64,000 bases of DNA from Leptospiraceae bacterium (GTDB taxonomy: Bacteria; Spirochaetota; Leptospiria; Leptospirales; Leptospiraceae). The notes below the pieces were generated by a model. It was not told the origin of the DNA and did no database searches. It was given only the letters and a program-made list of their open reading frames with translations. Both the position numbers and the translations under genes were made by a program. Shown here one piece after another: positions 54,260 through 62,731 of this stretch (position 1 is the first letter of the stretch; every line of letters begins with the position of its first letter). The stretch covers positions 248,001-312,000 of the forward strand of contig JAKRSH010000007.1 of NCBI GenBank assembly GCA_022402465.1. The letters run 5' to 3'.

Positions 54260-55039
54260 TTGAATCAAAATTTTTTCATTGGATCTGTAGTAATATTGAG
54301 CACGGCTTTATTAACTTGTGTCCCTGAAACTAAAATTAGAAGTAAGCCAATTGGAAATTGGTTAGATACAGTTCAATATGCTTGGAAAGAATTGCCTGAT
54401 ACTGCATCCCTTTGCCTTGGAGAAGATGCCTTCCCTGATGGAGGTATGCAAGATTTTTATTGTCATTTGAAGAATTTTACAAGCTTAAAAGAATTAGAAT
54501 CCTACTTTGGGGAAAGTGTTTTTCTTTCTGGTCCTCATATCTCCGGATATTTGGTACTCGATGATAGGTATGAATTTGGGTATTACAATCCTGCTTTTCC
54601 CAAATTCTTAGCTCAAACTCTTATCCCTGCAAGTAAAGATTCAGGCTTCAAAACAATAACGCAGCCCATTTACGAAATCTATATTAAGAATTTGGCTAGA
54701 ACCTTTTTTGCCACTTATAAAAAGTTACATTCCAATCAAATTTATCTCGTGAAAGAAAGAATTCGTTACAATCGATTGCGAAAGGAAGGAATTCTGGATC
54801 CCTTTTATTTCGAGAAATACAAATCTTTCATGCACCCACAATTTTCTGATGATGAGGATGAAAAACTAGCAAGTAAATTTGTTAGTCATTCAGATGATAT
54901 TCATTTCAATGGAGACATTGTTAAAACCTGCGTAGCCTTTTGGATTCGCAGGTCTATAGACCAATCCGATAAGGCATTTTTTGAAGGACTAAACTTACTT
55001 TTGCTTACATATGATCCCAATTATAGGAACACAAGATGA
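54260..55039 (+). CDS. lipoprotein of unknown function in the M50 operon
   Basis: The TTG at 54260 is preferred, because it gives a tidy 20-residue lipoprotein signal ending ALLTC directly after the upstream stop; an ATG at 54221 would overlap. The mature part of about 240 residues is mixed. It has Cys pairs (SLCLGEDAF, DFYCHLK) and a helical C-terminal half. No family is recognised. It overlaps the phosphoesterase gene by ATGA, so these genes are co-translated. Confidence 0.6.
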   Translation: MNQNFFIGSVVILSTALLTCVPETKIRSKPIGNWLDTVQYAWKELPDTASLCLGEDAFPDGGMQDFYCHLKNFTSLKELESYFGESVFLSGPHISGYLVLDDRYEFGYYNPAFPKFLAQTLIPASKDSGFKTITQPIYEIYIKNLARTFFATYKKLHSNQIYLVKERIRYNRLRKEGILDPFYFEKYKSFMHPQFSDDEDEKLASKFVSHSDDIHFNGDIVKTCVAFWIRRSIDQSDKAFFEGLNLLLLTYDPNYRNTR

Positions 55040-55902
55040 AAATAGCGCTTATAGGTGATGTGCATGGGTTTTGGAATAGTAAGGATACTATATATTTCAA
55101 TGAATCAGATTACGATGCTCTCTTCTTTGTAGGAGATCTCAAAGGTGGAACTCAGAAAAGTTTAAATACAATAATTCCCTTTCTTCAAAATCTTTCTAAG
55201 CCTGTCTATTTCTCTTATGGAAATTGGGACACAACAAACCTAATTCAGATGGCTGGTGAAGTATGGCACAATCCATTCTTAGCTAGGCTTGGGTCAGGAG
55301 GACAGAGTAAGCGTATTCATAAATTTCAAGAACAATTGCCTAATTTTCATTTAGGAATGTTCGATTTATTTTCCTTACAAGCATTTGATTTAATTATTGG
55401 CAGACCATTTTCAGCAGGAGGACCAATTTCATTTGTACCCATCCTCAATAAATTATTCAACATTCAAACATTAGAAGATTCCTTCGCTAGATATAAAGCA
55501 ATAATAGACAAATCTGCAAATGAGAATCTTGCGTTTCTAACACACAATGGACCATTTGGTTTGGGTGCAAAAGCGACCGATATTTATGGCTGCGATTTTC
55601 TTAAGGAAGAAGGAGATTGGGGAGATAAAGATCTGCAAGATGCCATTTCTTATGCAAAATCAAGAGGCAAGAAAGTTCTCTTTGTTGCATCTGGGCATAT
55701 GCACCATAGAAATCCCAAGACGAAACAAATTAGAAAATGGCTTGAATTCGTAGACAATACTTATTATACAAATGCCGCCAATGTCCCAAGAATAAGAAAG
55801 GCTAAAAAGGATGCATCATCATCCCACCACCATATTTGTGTTGATTTAAATGATTTGAAAAATATCAAAATCCAAGAAATTTGGATTCAAATAAAAAATT
55901 AA
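55036..55902 (+). CDS. metallophosphoesterase
   Basis: A 288-residue calcineurin-like phosphoesterase. The metal motifs appear in order: IGDVHGFW (D-x-H), GDLKGG (GD), YGNWD (GNxD-like GNWD), THNGP (H) and GHMHHR (GHxH). The binuclear site is complete, so hydrolysis of a phosphoester is expected. It sits at the end of the M50 operon, overlapping the lipoprotein gene by four bases. The substrate is unknown. Confidence 0.9.
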   Translation: MKIALIGDVHGFWNSKDTIYFNESDYDALFFVGDLKGGTQKSLNTIIPFLQNLSKPVYFSYGNWDTTNLIQMAGEVWHNPFLARLGSGGQSKRIHKFQEQLPNFHLGMFDLFSLQAFDLIIGRPFSAGGPISFVPILNKLFNIQTLEDSFARYKAIIDKSANENLAFLTHNGPFGLGAKATDIYGCDFLKEEGDWGDKDLQDAISYAKSRGKKVLFVASGHMHHRNPKTKQIRKWLEFVDNTYYTNAANVPRIRKAKKDASSSHHHICVDLNDLKNIKIQEIWIQIKN

Positions 55903-55968
55903 TAGAATCAAATATTTCCTCTAAGTAAATCAAATATTAGTTTAATCTGAAAATGCAATAGATCTAGT

Positions 55969-55987
55969 ATCTTGTAATCTTCAAGAT
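55969..55987 (+). terminator. possible terminator after the M50 operon
   Basis: ATCTTG (55969-55974) and CAAGAT (55982-55987) are complementary around a seven-base loop and lead into TTTTAAAT. It lies between convergent genes. The stem is short. Confidence 0.35.
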
Positions 55988-56001
55988 TTTAAATAGTTTG
56001 T

Positions 56002-57216
56002 TTAGTTTTCCAAAATATTTTTGACTGCATAGATAACATCATCCACATCATCATCATTCATTCCGGCAAAGAGAGGAAGAGATAGACAGCGATCGTACAT
56101 TTTGCATGCAGCAGGAAAATCTTCTCGGTCATATTGAAATTTTTTTCTATAATATGGATGCTCAAAAATTGGAATAAAATGCAAGGAGGAACCAATATTT
56201 CTATCTTTGAGTTCTTCCGCTAAACTATCTCTTCCCATTTTAGCATGATTTGGATCCAATTCAATTCTATATAAATGCCAAGAATGGATTCCATTCTTAT
56301 CTTCTTGGGGCAATTTCATTCCTGGAATGTTACAGAAAGCATTAGCATAAGCTTTTGCGATAGCTCTCCGTCTATCCCAAAAAAAATTCGCATCCTTCAA
56401 TTGAGAAATTCCTAATGCCGCAGAAATATCAGTCATATTGTATTTGAAACCAGCATCCGTCACTTCATAGTACCAAGAAGGTCTATCATAAGCAATTTTA
56501 TTAATTCCATGCAATCTGGTTCGACGGATTCTATCAGCAAAGTTACCATGTTTGGTGGTGACCATTCCGCCTTCTCCAGTTGTGATTCCTTTGGTTGCAT
56601 AAAAGCTAAAAACAGTAAAGTCTCCCCAATTTCCTATTAGTTTATCTTTGTATACCGCTGGAAAAGCATGAGCTGCATCCTCAATTACATACAAATTGTA
56701 CTTTTTAGCTACGGAAATAATTCCTTCCATATCACAAGATGAACCAGCTATATGTACAGGAAGAATAGCTTTCACGAGTTTTTTAGAATTTTTGAGATAC
56801 AATTTTCTCGAACGAACTGTGCAAAATTTTTCTATCGAAGCTTCTAAAGTTGCCACAGTCATATTGTTTGATAAAGGATCAACATCTGTGAGTATTGGTT
56901 CTGCTTGGAAATAACAAATTGCCTCTGTCGTTGCAGTGAAGGTTACTGAGCTAGTGATAGCAGCAGAATTTTTATCCATTCCTATGGCTTCTAATGCCAA
57001 ATGAAGTCCTGCTGTCGCCGAACTTACCGCTATGGAATGATCACAGCCAAGAAATTGTGAAAAGTCAGCTTCAAATTGTTTTACTTTAGGACCAGACGTA
57101 ATCCATCCTGATCTAAGTACTTCAGTCACAGAGTCAATTGCATCCTCAGATATACTAGGAAGTGCAAATGGTAAGAAGTTCTTTCGTATTTGTTGGTTCA
57201 TATTTTTATGTGACAT
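56002..57216 (-). CDS. DegT/DnrJ/EryC1-family sugar aminotransferase
   Basis: A 404-residue PLP enzyme that aminates nucleotide-linked keto-sugars. The N-terminal LRSGWITSGPKVKQFEADF, the PLP-Asp region EDAAHAFPA, the Schiff-base Lys in FYATKGITTGEGG, and the C-terminal LHFIPI are typical. Such enzymes usually serve lipopolysaccharide or glycan synthesis, but no other sugar genes are adjacent. Alternative start: Met six residues in (57201). Divergent from the second adenosine deaminase. Confidence 0.9.
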   Translation of the reverse strand: MSHKNMNQQIRKNFLPFALPSISEDAIDSVTEVLRSGWITSGPKVKQFEADFSQFLGCDHSIAVSSATAGLHLALEAIGMDKNSAAITSSVTFTATTEAICYFQAEPILTDVDPLSNNMTVATLEASIEKFCTVRSRKLYLKNSKKLVKAILPVHIAGSSCDMEGIISVAKKYNLYVIEDAAHAFPAVYKDKLIGNWGDFTVFSFYATKGITTGEGGMVTTKHGNFADRIRRTRLHGINKIAYDRPSWYYEVTDAGFKYNMTDISAALGISQLKDANFFWDRRRAIAKAYANAFCNIPGMKLPQEDKNGIHSWHLYRIELDPNHAKMGRDSLAEELKDRNIGSSLHFIPIFEHPYYRKKFQYDREDFPAACKMYDRCLSLPLFAGMNDDDVDDVIYAVKNILEN

Positions 57217-57221
57217 AACTT

Positions 57222-57237
57222 AAAAGTAAGTACTTTT
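57222..57237. promoter_or_regulatory. inverted repeat ahead of the aminotransferase gene
   Basis: AAAAGTA and TACTTTT flank AG. It is five bases upstream of the minus-strand ATG (57216), within the 132-base divergent region, and could be an operator or a promoter element. Confidence 0.35.
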
Positions 57238-57348
57238 CCATTCTGTCTATTTCATTTTCGGAATTTATGGGAAAAGTTGAATTTAATTTCAAATAAAATA
57301 AAAATCTACTTGTAGGATGAGGGCAATTTCAAACAATTTCGGGAAGGA

Positions 57349-58695
57349 ATGTCTACTACTCTTAAGGATATATTGGAACGAGTCTCTATTATTGATAGAG
57401 ATGTCACTGAATTAAACAGACTCAAAAGTAGATTACCTGCTGACCGTCCTTATTCACCTTCTTTACAATTATCTTTCGATAAACAAATAAATAATTTACT
57501 GAATGAACGAATTGCACTTATGGATTTGGGCCTAATAAGCCCTCCTAGCTGGCTTTCGCTCAAAAGTGAATCTTTTGAGGTTCTAACTGGTGCCAAAGAC
57601 GAAGCAAAGGCTCCCGAGCCAGATTCTCTCTCTGGGGAACACCCTAGTGAGCAGTTGGTTTTAGACTTTCTAAGAGCACTTCCAAAAACAGAAATACATT
57701 TACACCTAGAAGCCTGCGTAAGTAAGAAAACATTAAAATTTCTTTACGAGAAAAATGGAAATCCTCTCACCGAGGAAGAAATTGAAGAAAAGTTCAATTT
57801 CAAAGATTTAATGGGATTCATTCAAGTCTTCTTCTTCGTCCAAAGTTCTGTTAAAGAACCTAGTGATTTAGCCTATTTAATCGAAAGTTTACATGATTAT
57901 TTAAAATCAAATAACATTCTTTACTCCGAAGTTTTCTTTGCCCCATCTAAGTTTATTCAAAATGGATTGGATTTTGATGAAATGGTAGATGTCATGGTTC
58001 GCAAAATTCGAGACATTAAATCACAGGATGGAACCGACATACGAATCTTAGTCGATGTTTCAAGATCATTTGGTCCAGAGAACGCTATGAATAATTTGAA
58101 TCGTGTTCTTAAGGTTCGCCATCCGGAGATTATTGGTATTGGACTTGGGGGAGCTGAGCTAATGGGCCCTGCAAAAGACTATGCTGAAGTTTTCAAAGTA
58201 GCTCGTGAATCTGGATTACGAACAGTTGCTCACTCTGGAGAAGATGATGGTCCATGGGCGATTTGGGATGCAGTTACTCTATGTAAGGCAGAGAGAATTG
58301 GTCATGCAACATCTGCTATCCAAGATCCTGAATTGGTTAAGTATATGAAAGACAATCATATTCCGATTGAGATCTGTGTAACATCCAATGTTTTTACTGG
58401 AAAATATGTTCGAAAAGAACAAAATCATCCAGTGAGGTATTACTATGACCAAGGTCTCCCACTTGCTATAAACACAGATGATCCAGTTATTTTTAATGTA
58501 AATCTTACATATGAGTATTTTAAATTGTATCGCTTTTTAGATTTTTCTCTGGATGAAATTTTTGATTTAATTAAACAAGGTGTATATGCAACATTTGCAC
58601 CTGACAAAGATGCGCTTTGGAAACAAGTAGAAGCGCGAATCAAGACAGTTTCAGAGAATTTTGGATATAAACCTAAATTACCTGTTCTAACTTAA
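57349..58695 (+). CDS. adenosine deaminase with N-terminal extension
   Basis: A 448-residue member of the family. After about 110 residues of leading helical and Pro/Glu-rich sequence, the core begins LPKTEIHLHLEAC, with the metal HxH in the HLH part. Then come the Glu-type purine motif in VAHSGEDDGP, the Zn-His in ERIGHATSAI, and the Asp pair of INTDDPVIF. The core order matches true adenosine deaminases. AAGGA abuts the ATG with no spacer, so the start could be the in-frame TTG eight codons on. The partner at 48344 is a diverged relative. Confidence 0.85.
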   Translation: MSTTLKDILERVSIIDRDVTELNRLKSRLPADRPYSPSLQLSFDKQINNLLNERIALMDLGLISPPSWLSLKSESFEVLTGAKDEAKAPEPDSLSGEHPSEQLVLDFLRALPKTEIHLHLEACVSKKTLKFLYEKNGNPLTEEEIEEKFNFKDLMGFIQVFFFVQSSVKEPSDLAYLIESLHDYLKSNNILYSEVFFAPSKFIQNGLDFDEMVDVMVRKIRDIKSQDGTDIRILVDVSRSFGPENAMNNLNRVLKVRHPEIIGIGLGGAELMGPAKDYAEVFKVARESGLRTVAHSGEDDGPWAIWDAVTLCKAERIGHATSAIQDPELVKYMKDNHIPIEICVTSNVFTGKYVRKEQNHPVRYYYDQGLPLAINTDDPVIFNVNLTYEYFKLYRFLDFSLDEIFDLIKQGVYATFAPDKDALWKQVEARIKTVSENFGYKPKLPVLT

Positions 58696-58718
58696 CAAAG
58701 ATTTGTGTTGATTCCTCT

Positions 58719-59474
58719 CTAATCTAAAAATCCTTTTGGGTAATCAAATACAATCTTCACTTTGGGAAAATCCTCACCGGCATCATCTCTTAAATTAGAA
58801 ATTCCTATATATTCCAATAGGCGGTGGGTCTTAGTATCATATGTGACTTGGATTTTATCAGCTAAAGTTCTTAAGATTAAATTTTCTGGTTGAAGAATAA
58901 ATACTGTTGCATCTCTTCCTTGAAATTTAGAATCTGAAATTTTGCGAACACGACAAACAAAGTAATCCAAGCGATTTACCAATAAAAATTGACCTTTAAT
59001 CGTCTTGCCACTTACAATAGTATCAAAATCATCCCGAATAAAATAATCGAAGCCACCATCTACAACTACTAGGCCAGGAACTTTTAATTTTTCCTTCTTC
59101 AAGGGCTCTGATTCAGAACGACGGTGTTCAATAGCAAATTCTTGTGTAGATGGATTAACTAAAACAGACTTATCTAGGTATCCTGTTCTAAAATCTTCCA
59201 TAAAAAAGTCTGGTTGGGTTCTCTTTTTACCAAATTCGATTTTCTTTCTTGCAAATGTTTTACCAGAAGAATCTTTGTATTCAATAATTGAGAATATATG
59301 AGAACCATCTTTATAGTGCTCGGTATGATTTTCTGTATAAATAAATTTCTTTGTTTCCCAATCATACACTTTGGATCTAAAAGAAATTTTGCTAGGCTGA
59401 GTCGAAGAATCTTTCGAATAAACTGATTGTAGACTAAACAAAAGGACGAGAATAATGATTGCAAATCTTTTCAC
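58719..59474 (-). CDS. exported protein of unknown function
   Basis: A 251-residue protein with a signal peptide (residues 1-20, AIIILVLLFSLQSVYS). The rest is beta-rich with charged loops, for example YIRDDFDTIVSGKTIKGQFL and LRTLADKIQVTYDTKTHRLL. This may be a small outer-membrane or periplasmic lipocalin-like shape, though I cannot name it. Convergent with the adenosine deaminase, 23 bases apart, and divergent from a small lipoprotein gene. Confidence 0.6.
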   Translation of the reverse strand: MKRFAIIILVLLFSLQSVYSKDSSTQPSKISFRSKVYDWETKKFIYTENHTEHYKDGSHIFSIIEYKDSSGKTFARKKIEFGKKRTQPDFFMEDFRTGYLDKSVLVNPSTQEFAIEHRRSESEPLKKEKLKVPGLVVVDGGFDYFIRDDFDTIVSGKTIKGQFLLVNRLDYFVCRVRKISDSKFQGRDATVFILQPENLILRTLADKIQVTYDTKTHRLLEYIGISNLRDDAGEDFPKVKIVFDYPKGFLD

Positions 59475-59548
59475 ACTTATTAGACTAATGGAATTCCTTA
59501 ATAAAGATTTTTTAGAGTATAAATGGGATGCCTTTTAAATTTGATTTT

Positions 59549-59920
59549 ATGAATAGATACGCTATTTCATTCTTAATACTTTCTATATTTATATTTACTT
59601 TTAGTGTTTCCTGTTCAGGAAATTACTATGGCATAGATGGCTCTGATGTATATACTCGAGATGAATCTATTCAAATACTTTCTACGGCTCAATTTATCTA
59701 TTATCAAAATTGTTCAAATCGCAAAGCTGCAGATTCACTTTTTCTAGATTTAGCAATTACAAATCCTAGAATGATTTTAGATAGCGCATATTACTCAAAA
59801 AAAGATATACATTATTGCGAAGAAACTATTTTACTCGCACCTTGTAACCTTCCTTTGGTGGAGTGTCAAATAGCTCCTGAAGAATTTTTCAATGGAAATT
59901 TTGGACAAGGTGGATTTTAA
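59549..59920 (+). CDS. small cysteine-containing lipoprotein
   Basis: The ATG at 59549 is preferred over one 21 bases upstream, because it starts the signal (MNRYAISFLILSIFIF) directly; the lipobox is FSVSC. The mature part of about 100 residues holds five further Cys, in YQNCSN, HYCEET, APCNLP and VECQIA, and an Asn/Gly-rich tail. I do not recognise the family. Its stop directly precedes that of the TonB receptor on the opposite strand (59918-59923). Confidence 0.6.
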   Translation: MNRYAISFLILSIFIFTFSVSCSGNYYGIDGSDVYTRDESIQILSTAQFIYYQNCSNRKAADSLFLDLAITNPRMILDSAYYSKKDIHYCEETILLAPCNLPLVECQIAPEEFFNGNFGQGGF

Positions 59921-62731
59921 TTAAAAAGTATATCGGAAATTTAACCAGTAGGTTCTTCCTTCTATAGCTGGCGAGCCACTGCCTATAGCAACATCACCTG
60001 CATTATTATTCAAAGGATATAGTACCGTTGTTTGAAGAAGATTGGTTGCAGATAAAATCAATTCCATATTTTCCATAAAAGTATATGCTATTGCTGAATT
60101 CAATATTCCAGATCCAATTACTCTTTGTCCTGTAGGTGCATACCAATCATAAAAATGTAAATAATTTAATGATAAGCTTAGTTTATCGGTAGGATAAATC
60201 ATAATATTTGCTCGAGTAACATTTTCAGGATAAGCTCTATGTCTCCTATTTGCCGAATTAGGTGTTAAATAAATAGAACCGTAAAGCTCTCTGTCAGCAG
60301 AGATTACCCTAACAACTGAATGACTCAAATCAAAACCAAAATATTTACTTAGAAACGATATCGAATACTCACCTCCTGTTTGTTTTAGAGTTCCAGGAAC
60401 ATTTCTAAAGAAGAAATACCCTCCCCAATCGCCTGGAATATCATCTCCCAATGGAGGGGCACCTGTACCAAAAGGCTCTGGGAAAATCACACCCACATCT
60501 ATGATATTTCTAACTTGGTTGTAGAAGACTACACCATCAAAGGACCAATTAGAATTTATCTTCCATTTAGAACCAAACTCCGCCGATCTCATTTTTTCGG
60601 GCTGAGTTTCAGTAATATTTCTAAAGGTTGTTGGATTTCCATTTCTATCTATTGTTGGGATTTGAGCCAATTCTACTCTGTCAAAATTATTTCCTCTTAG
60701 TAGTCCATCTCTTCGATAGCCTCCAACATAGGCTACACCTACAGCTCCTCTAAAGCCTTCTTGGTAAGATATTCTAAATTTAAGATCATTGGTCATTGCA
60801 TATAGAACTCCTAATCTTGGAGAGACATTAGATCCCCAAAATGGATGTTTATCATATCGAAATGCTGCAAAGAGATCTACCGAATCAGTTAGCTTATGAA
60901 AGTCTTCTGCAAAAAAAGAAGCCACTTCTATAGTAGAAGGTTTTACGAAAGTATTTGTATTATTTAAATCAGCATTAGGTGGTAAAGAAGGATTCGATAC
61001 ATTTGGAAAAAAGCTATTAGCATCTGCTCTGTTAACAATAAAGTTATTGCCATTTGCATCCTTATTCCCCATATCATACTTTCTATATTCTGTACCAATA
61101 GCCAGTTGATTGTTAGAAAAAGGACTTAAATTTAAAATAGTGGACCCACCGTATCGATTTTCTCTTGTTCCACCAAGCAAAATACCATTGTGAGATTGGA
61201 ATCCAAAATCGTCCTGCGTATAAAAACCTTTAGTTTTGAGGTTGATTTTTTCACTTATCGCATAATCATAACTAGTTCCCACATTATATAATTTTGAAGA
61301 TACTTCATTTCTATCTCGATAAAAATTATAAATATCTCGATTCTGATTTGTTAAGAGAGTATCAATTTTAAAACCTTTATATGCAATATTTCCAATAATT
61401 GTATCATTCTGATTACGGTTTAATCGGTTACCACTGGAAGAAGCAATATTTGGATAGATATTAATTGGACCAAAAGTTTCTGGTTTAAAGGCTGCAATCT
61501 CATCTTGTTTAGTAATTATTTCATAGCCTTGTATATCTACACCTTCATAAGCTCGAGACCTTGCCCAACCATCGCTACGCATCTTCTGCCCATTGTATTG
61601 GGTTTTTGAAATGTAAAAATAAGTTTTAAGATCTTCAACATATTTACCAGATGATCCTGCTTGAAGATTAAAATTTCGAAATTGATTTTCACCAACTCCA
61701 GCTTGTAAGGAAGTTCCATTATAATTGCTACCATTTCTAGTAATTATATTAATTACACCTAATAAGGCTCCTTGCCCCAAGGTAACAGAACCTGGTCCTC
61801 GAATCACTTCTATTCTTTCTATGTAATCCATATTCATAGAATTTAAGATTGCATCCGATGGACCAAACTGCCATTCAGTATTTACATTCTGTCCATTGAT
61901 TAATAATAGTGTCTTTGCATTTGCATCTGGAACTAATCCTCTAAAACCTGCGATGGTATCGTCTTGATCTTCCACCTTAAAAAACCCAGGTACATAAATA
62001 GATAGAACGTCATTGATTGTTCTACCACCACTCATAAGAATTTGTTTACGAGTGATCACAGAAACTGATACAGGTTGTTTGTCTGAGTCTTTAATAACAT
62101 TTGATGCAACAGTTATTTCATTTGCTGCCATTAGTTGGAAAACTTCTTTTGATTCGGTTTTGGTATCTTGGTCTAGTGTTGGTAAGTTTAATTTTCCAAT
62201 AATTGGATGATTGGTTACAAATTCTTGAACGTTTTGGGATCGCAAAGATTTCTTACTATTTGATCTTAATCGAATAGATATTTTATCTGCAAATTCTTTG
62301 ATTAATTGAGATTCGGATTTCTTAATATCATTGATATCTATATTTAATGATTCAATTCCCTCTATAGTATCAGATATATTAATAGCATCAATGATGATGG
62401 ATTTTTCAGGATCATAGATCTGAGCTGAAAGTTCTATAGAGTTAGTTTTACTAATATAACCCGAAATATAAAAATCAGATTTACTATTTTTAGAATTTGA
62501 TAGAGATGATTCTAATGATTTATTAGCTTCGATATTAATTTCGAATTTATTTTTTTCTAAATTAGCTAATATAGATTCAAACAAATTTTGTTGAAATTCA
62601 TCAGAGGGAGCACCTTTTAAAATTTTGAATTTACTAATACTAACTTTTTGAGACTTAGCTTCCGCAAAAAGTGAAAAACTCCAAATCATAAATATACAGC
62701 TAATTAATATTATACTTTTTTTTGATTTCAT
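59921..62731 (-). CDS. TonB-dependent outer-membrane receptor with extended N-terminus
   Basis: A 936-residue protein with a signal peptide (SIILISCIFMIWSFSLFA). Residues about 25-190 form an extra domain before the receptor proper (SKFKILKGAPSDEFQQNLF; QLIKEFADKISIRL). The plug starts near 200 (VSVITRKQILMSGGRTIND, then DYIERIEVIRGPGSV) and the barrel ends with the aromatic NFRYTF. Such receptors import siderophores, B12 or other ligands using TonB energy. The start ATG overlaps the upstream gene's TAA as TAATG, so the upstream ABC-type protein is co-translated. Confidence 0.9.
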   Translation of the reverse strand: MKSKKSIILISCIFMIWSFSLFAEAKSQKVSISKFKILKGAPSDEFQQNLFESILANLEKNKFEINIEANKSLESSLSNSKNSKSDFYISGYISKTNSIELSAQIYDPEKSIIIDAINISDTIEGIESLNIDINDIKKSESQLIKEFADKISIRLRSNSKKSLRSQNVQEFVTNHPIIGKLNLPTLDQDTKTESKEVFQLMAANEITVASNVIKDSDKQPVSVSVITRKQILMSGGRTINDVLSIYVPGFFKVEDQDDTIAGFRGLVPDANAKTLLLINGQNVNTEWQFGPSDAILNSMNMDYIERIEVIRGPGSVTLGQGALLGVINIITRNGSNYNGTSLQAGVGENQFRNFNLQAGSSGKYVEDLKTYFYISKTQYNGQKMRSDGWARSRAYEGVDIQGYEIITKQDEIAAFKPETFGPINIYPNIASSSGNRLNRNQNDTIIGNIAYKGFKIDTLLTNQNRDIYNFYRDRNEVSSKLYNVGTSYDYAISEKINLKTKGFYTQDDFGFQSHNGILLGGTRENRYGGSTILNLSPFSNNQLAIGTEYRKYDMGNKDANGNNFIVNRADANSFFPNVSNPSLPPNADLNNTNTFVKPSTIEVASFFAEDFHKLTDSVDLFAAFRYDKHPFWGSNVSPRLGVLYAMTNDLKFRISYQEGFRGAVGVAYVGGYRRDGLLRGNNFDRVELAQIPTIDRNGNPTTFRNITETQPEKMRSAEFGSKWKINSNWSFDGVVFYNQVRNIIDVGVIFPEPFGTGAPPLGDDIPGDWGGYFFFRNVPGTLKQTGGEYSISFLSKYFGFDLSHSVVRVISADRELYGSIYLTPNSANRRHRAYPENVTRANIMIYPTDKLSLSLNYLHFYDWYAPTGQRVIGSGILNSAIAYTFMENMELILSATNLLQTTVLYPLNNNAGDVAIGSGSPAIEGRTYWLNFRYTF

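Noticed and set aside
62716-62723. T8 (A8 on the coding strand) at the start of the TonB receptor gene, as a phase-variation tract
   Set aside because: A8/T8 and A9 runs also occur in the middle of other genes (near 23893 and 24871), so in such AT-rich DNA it is not distinctive.
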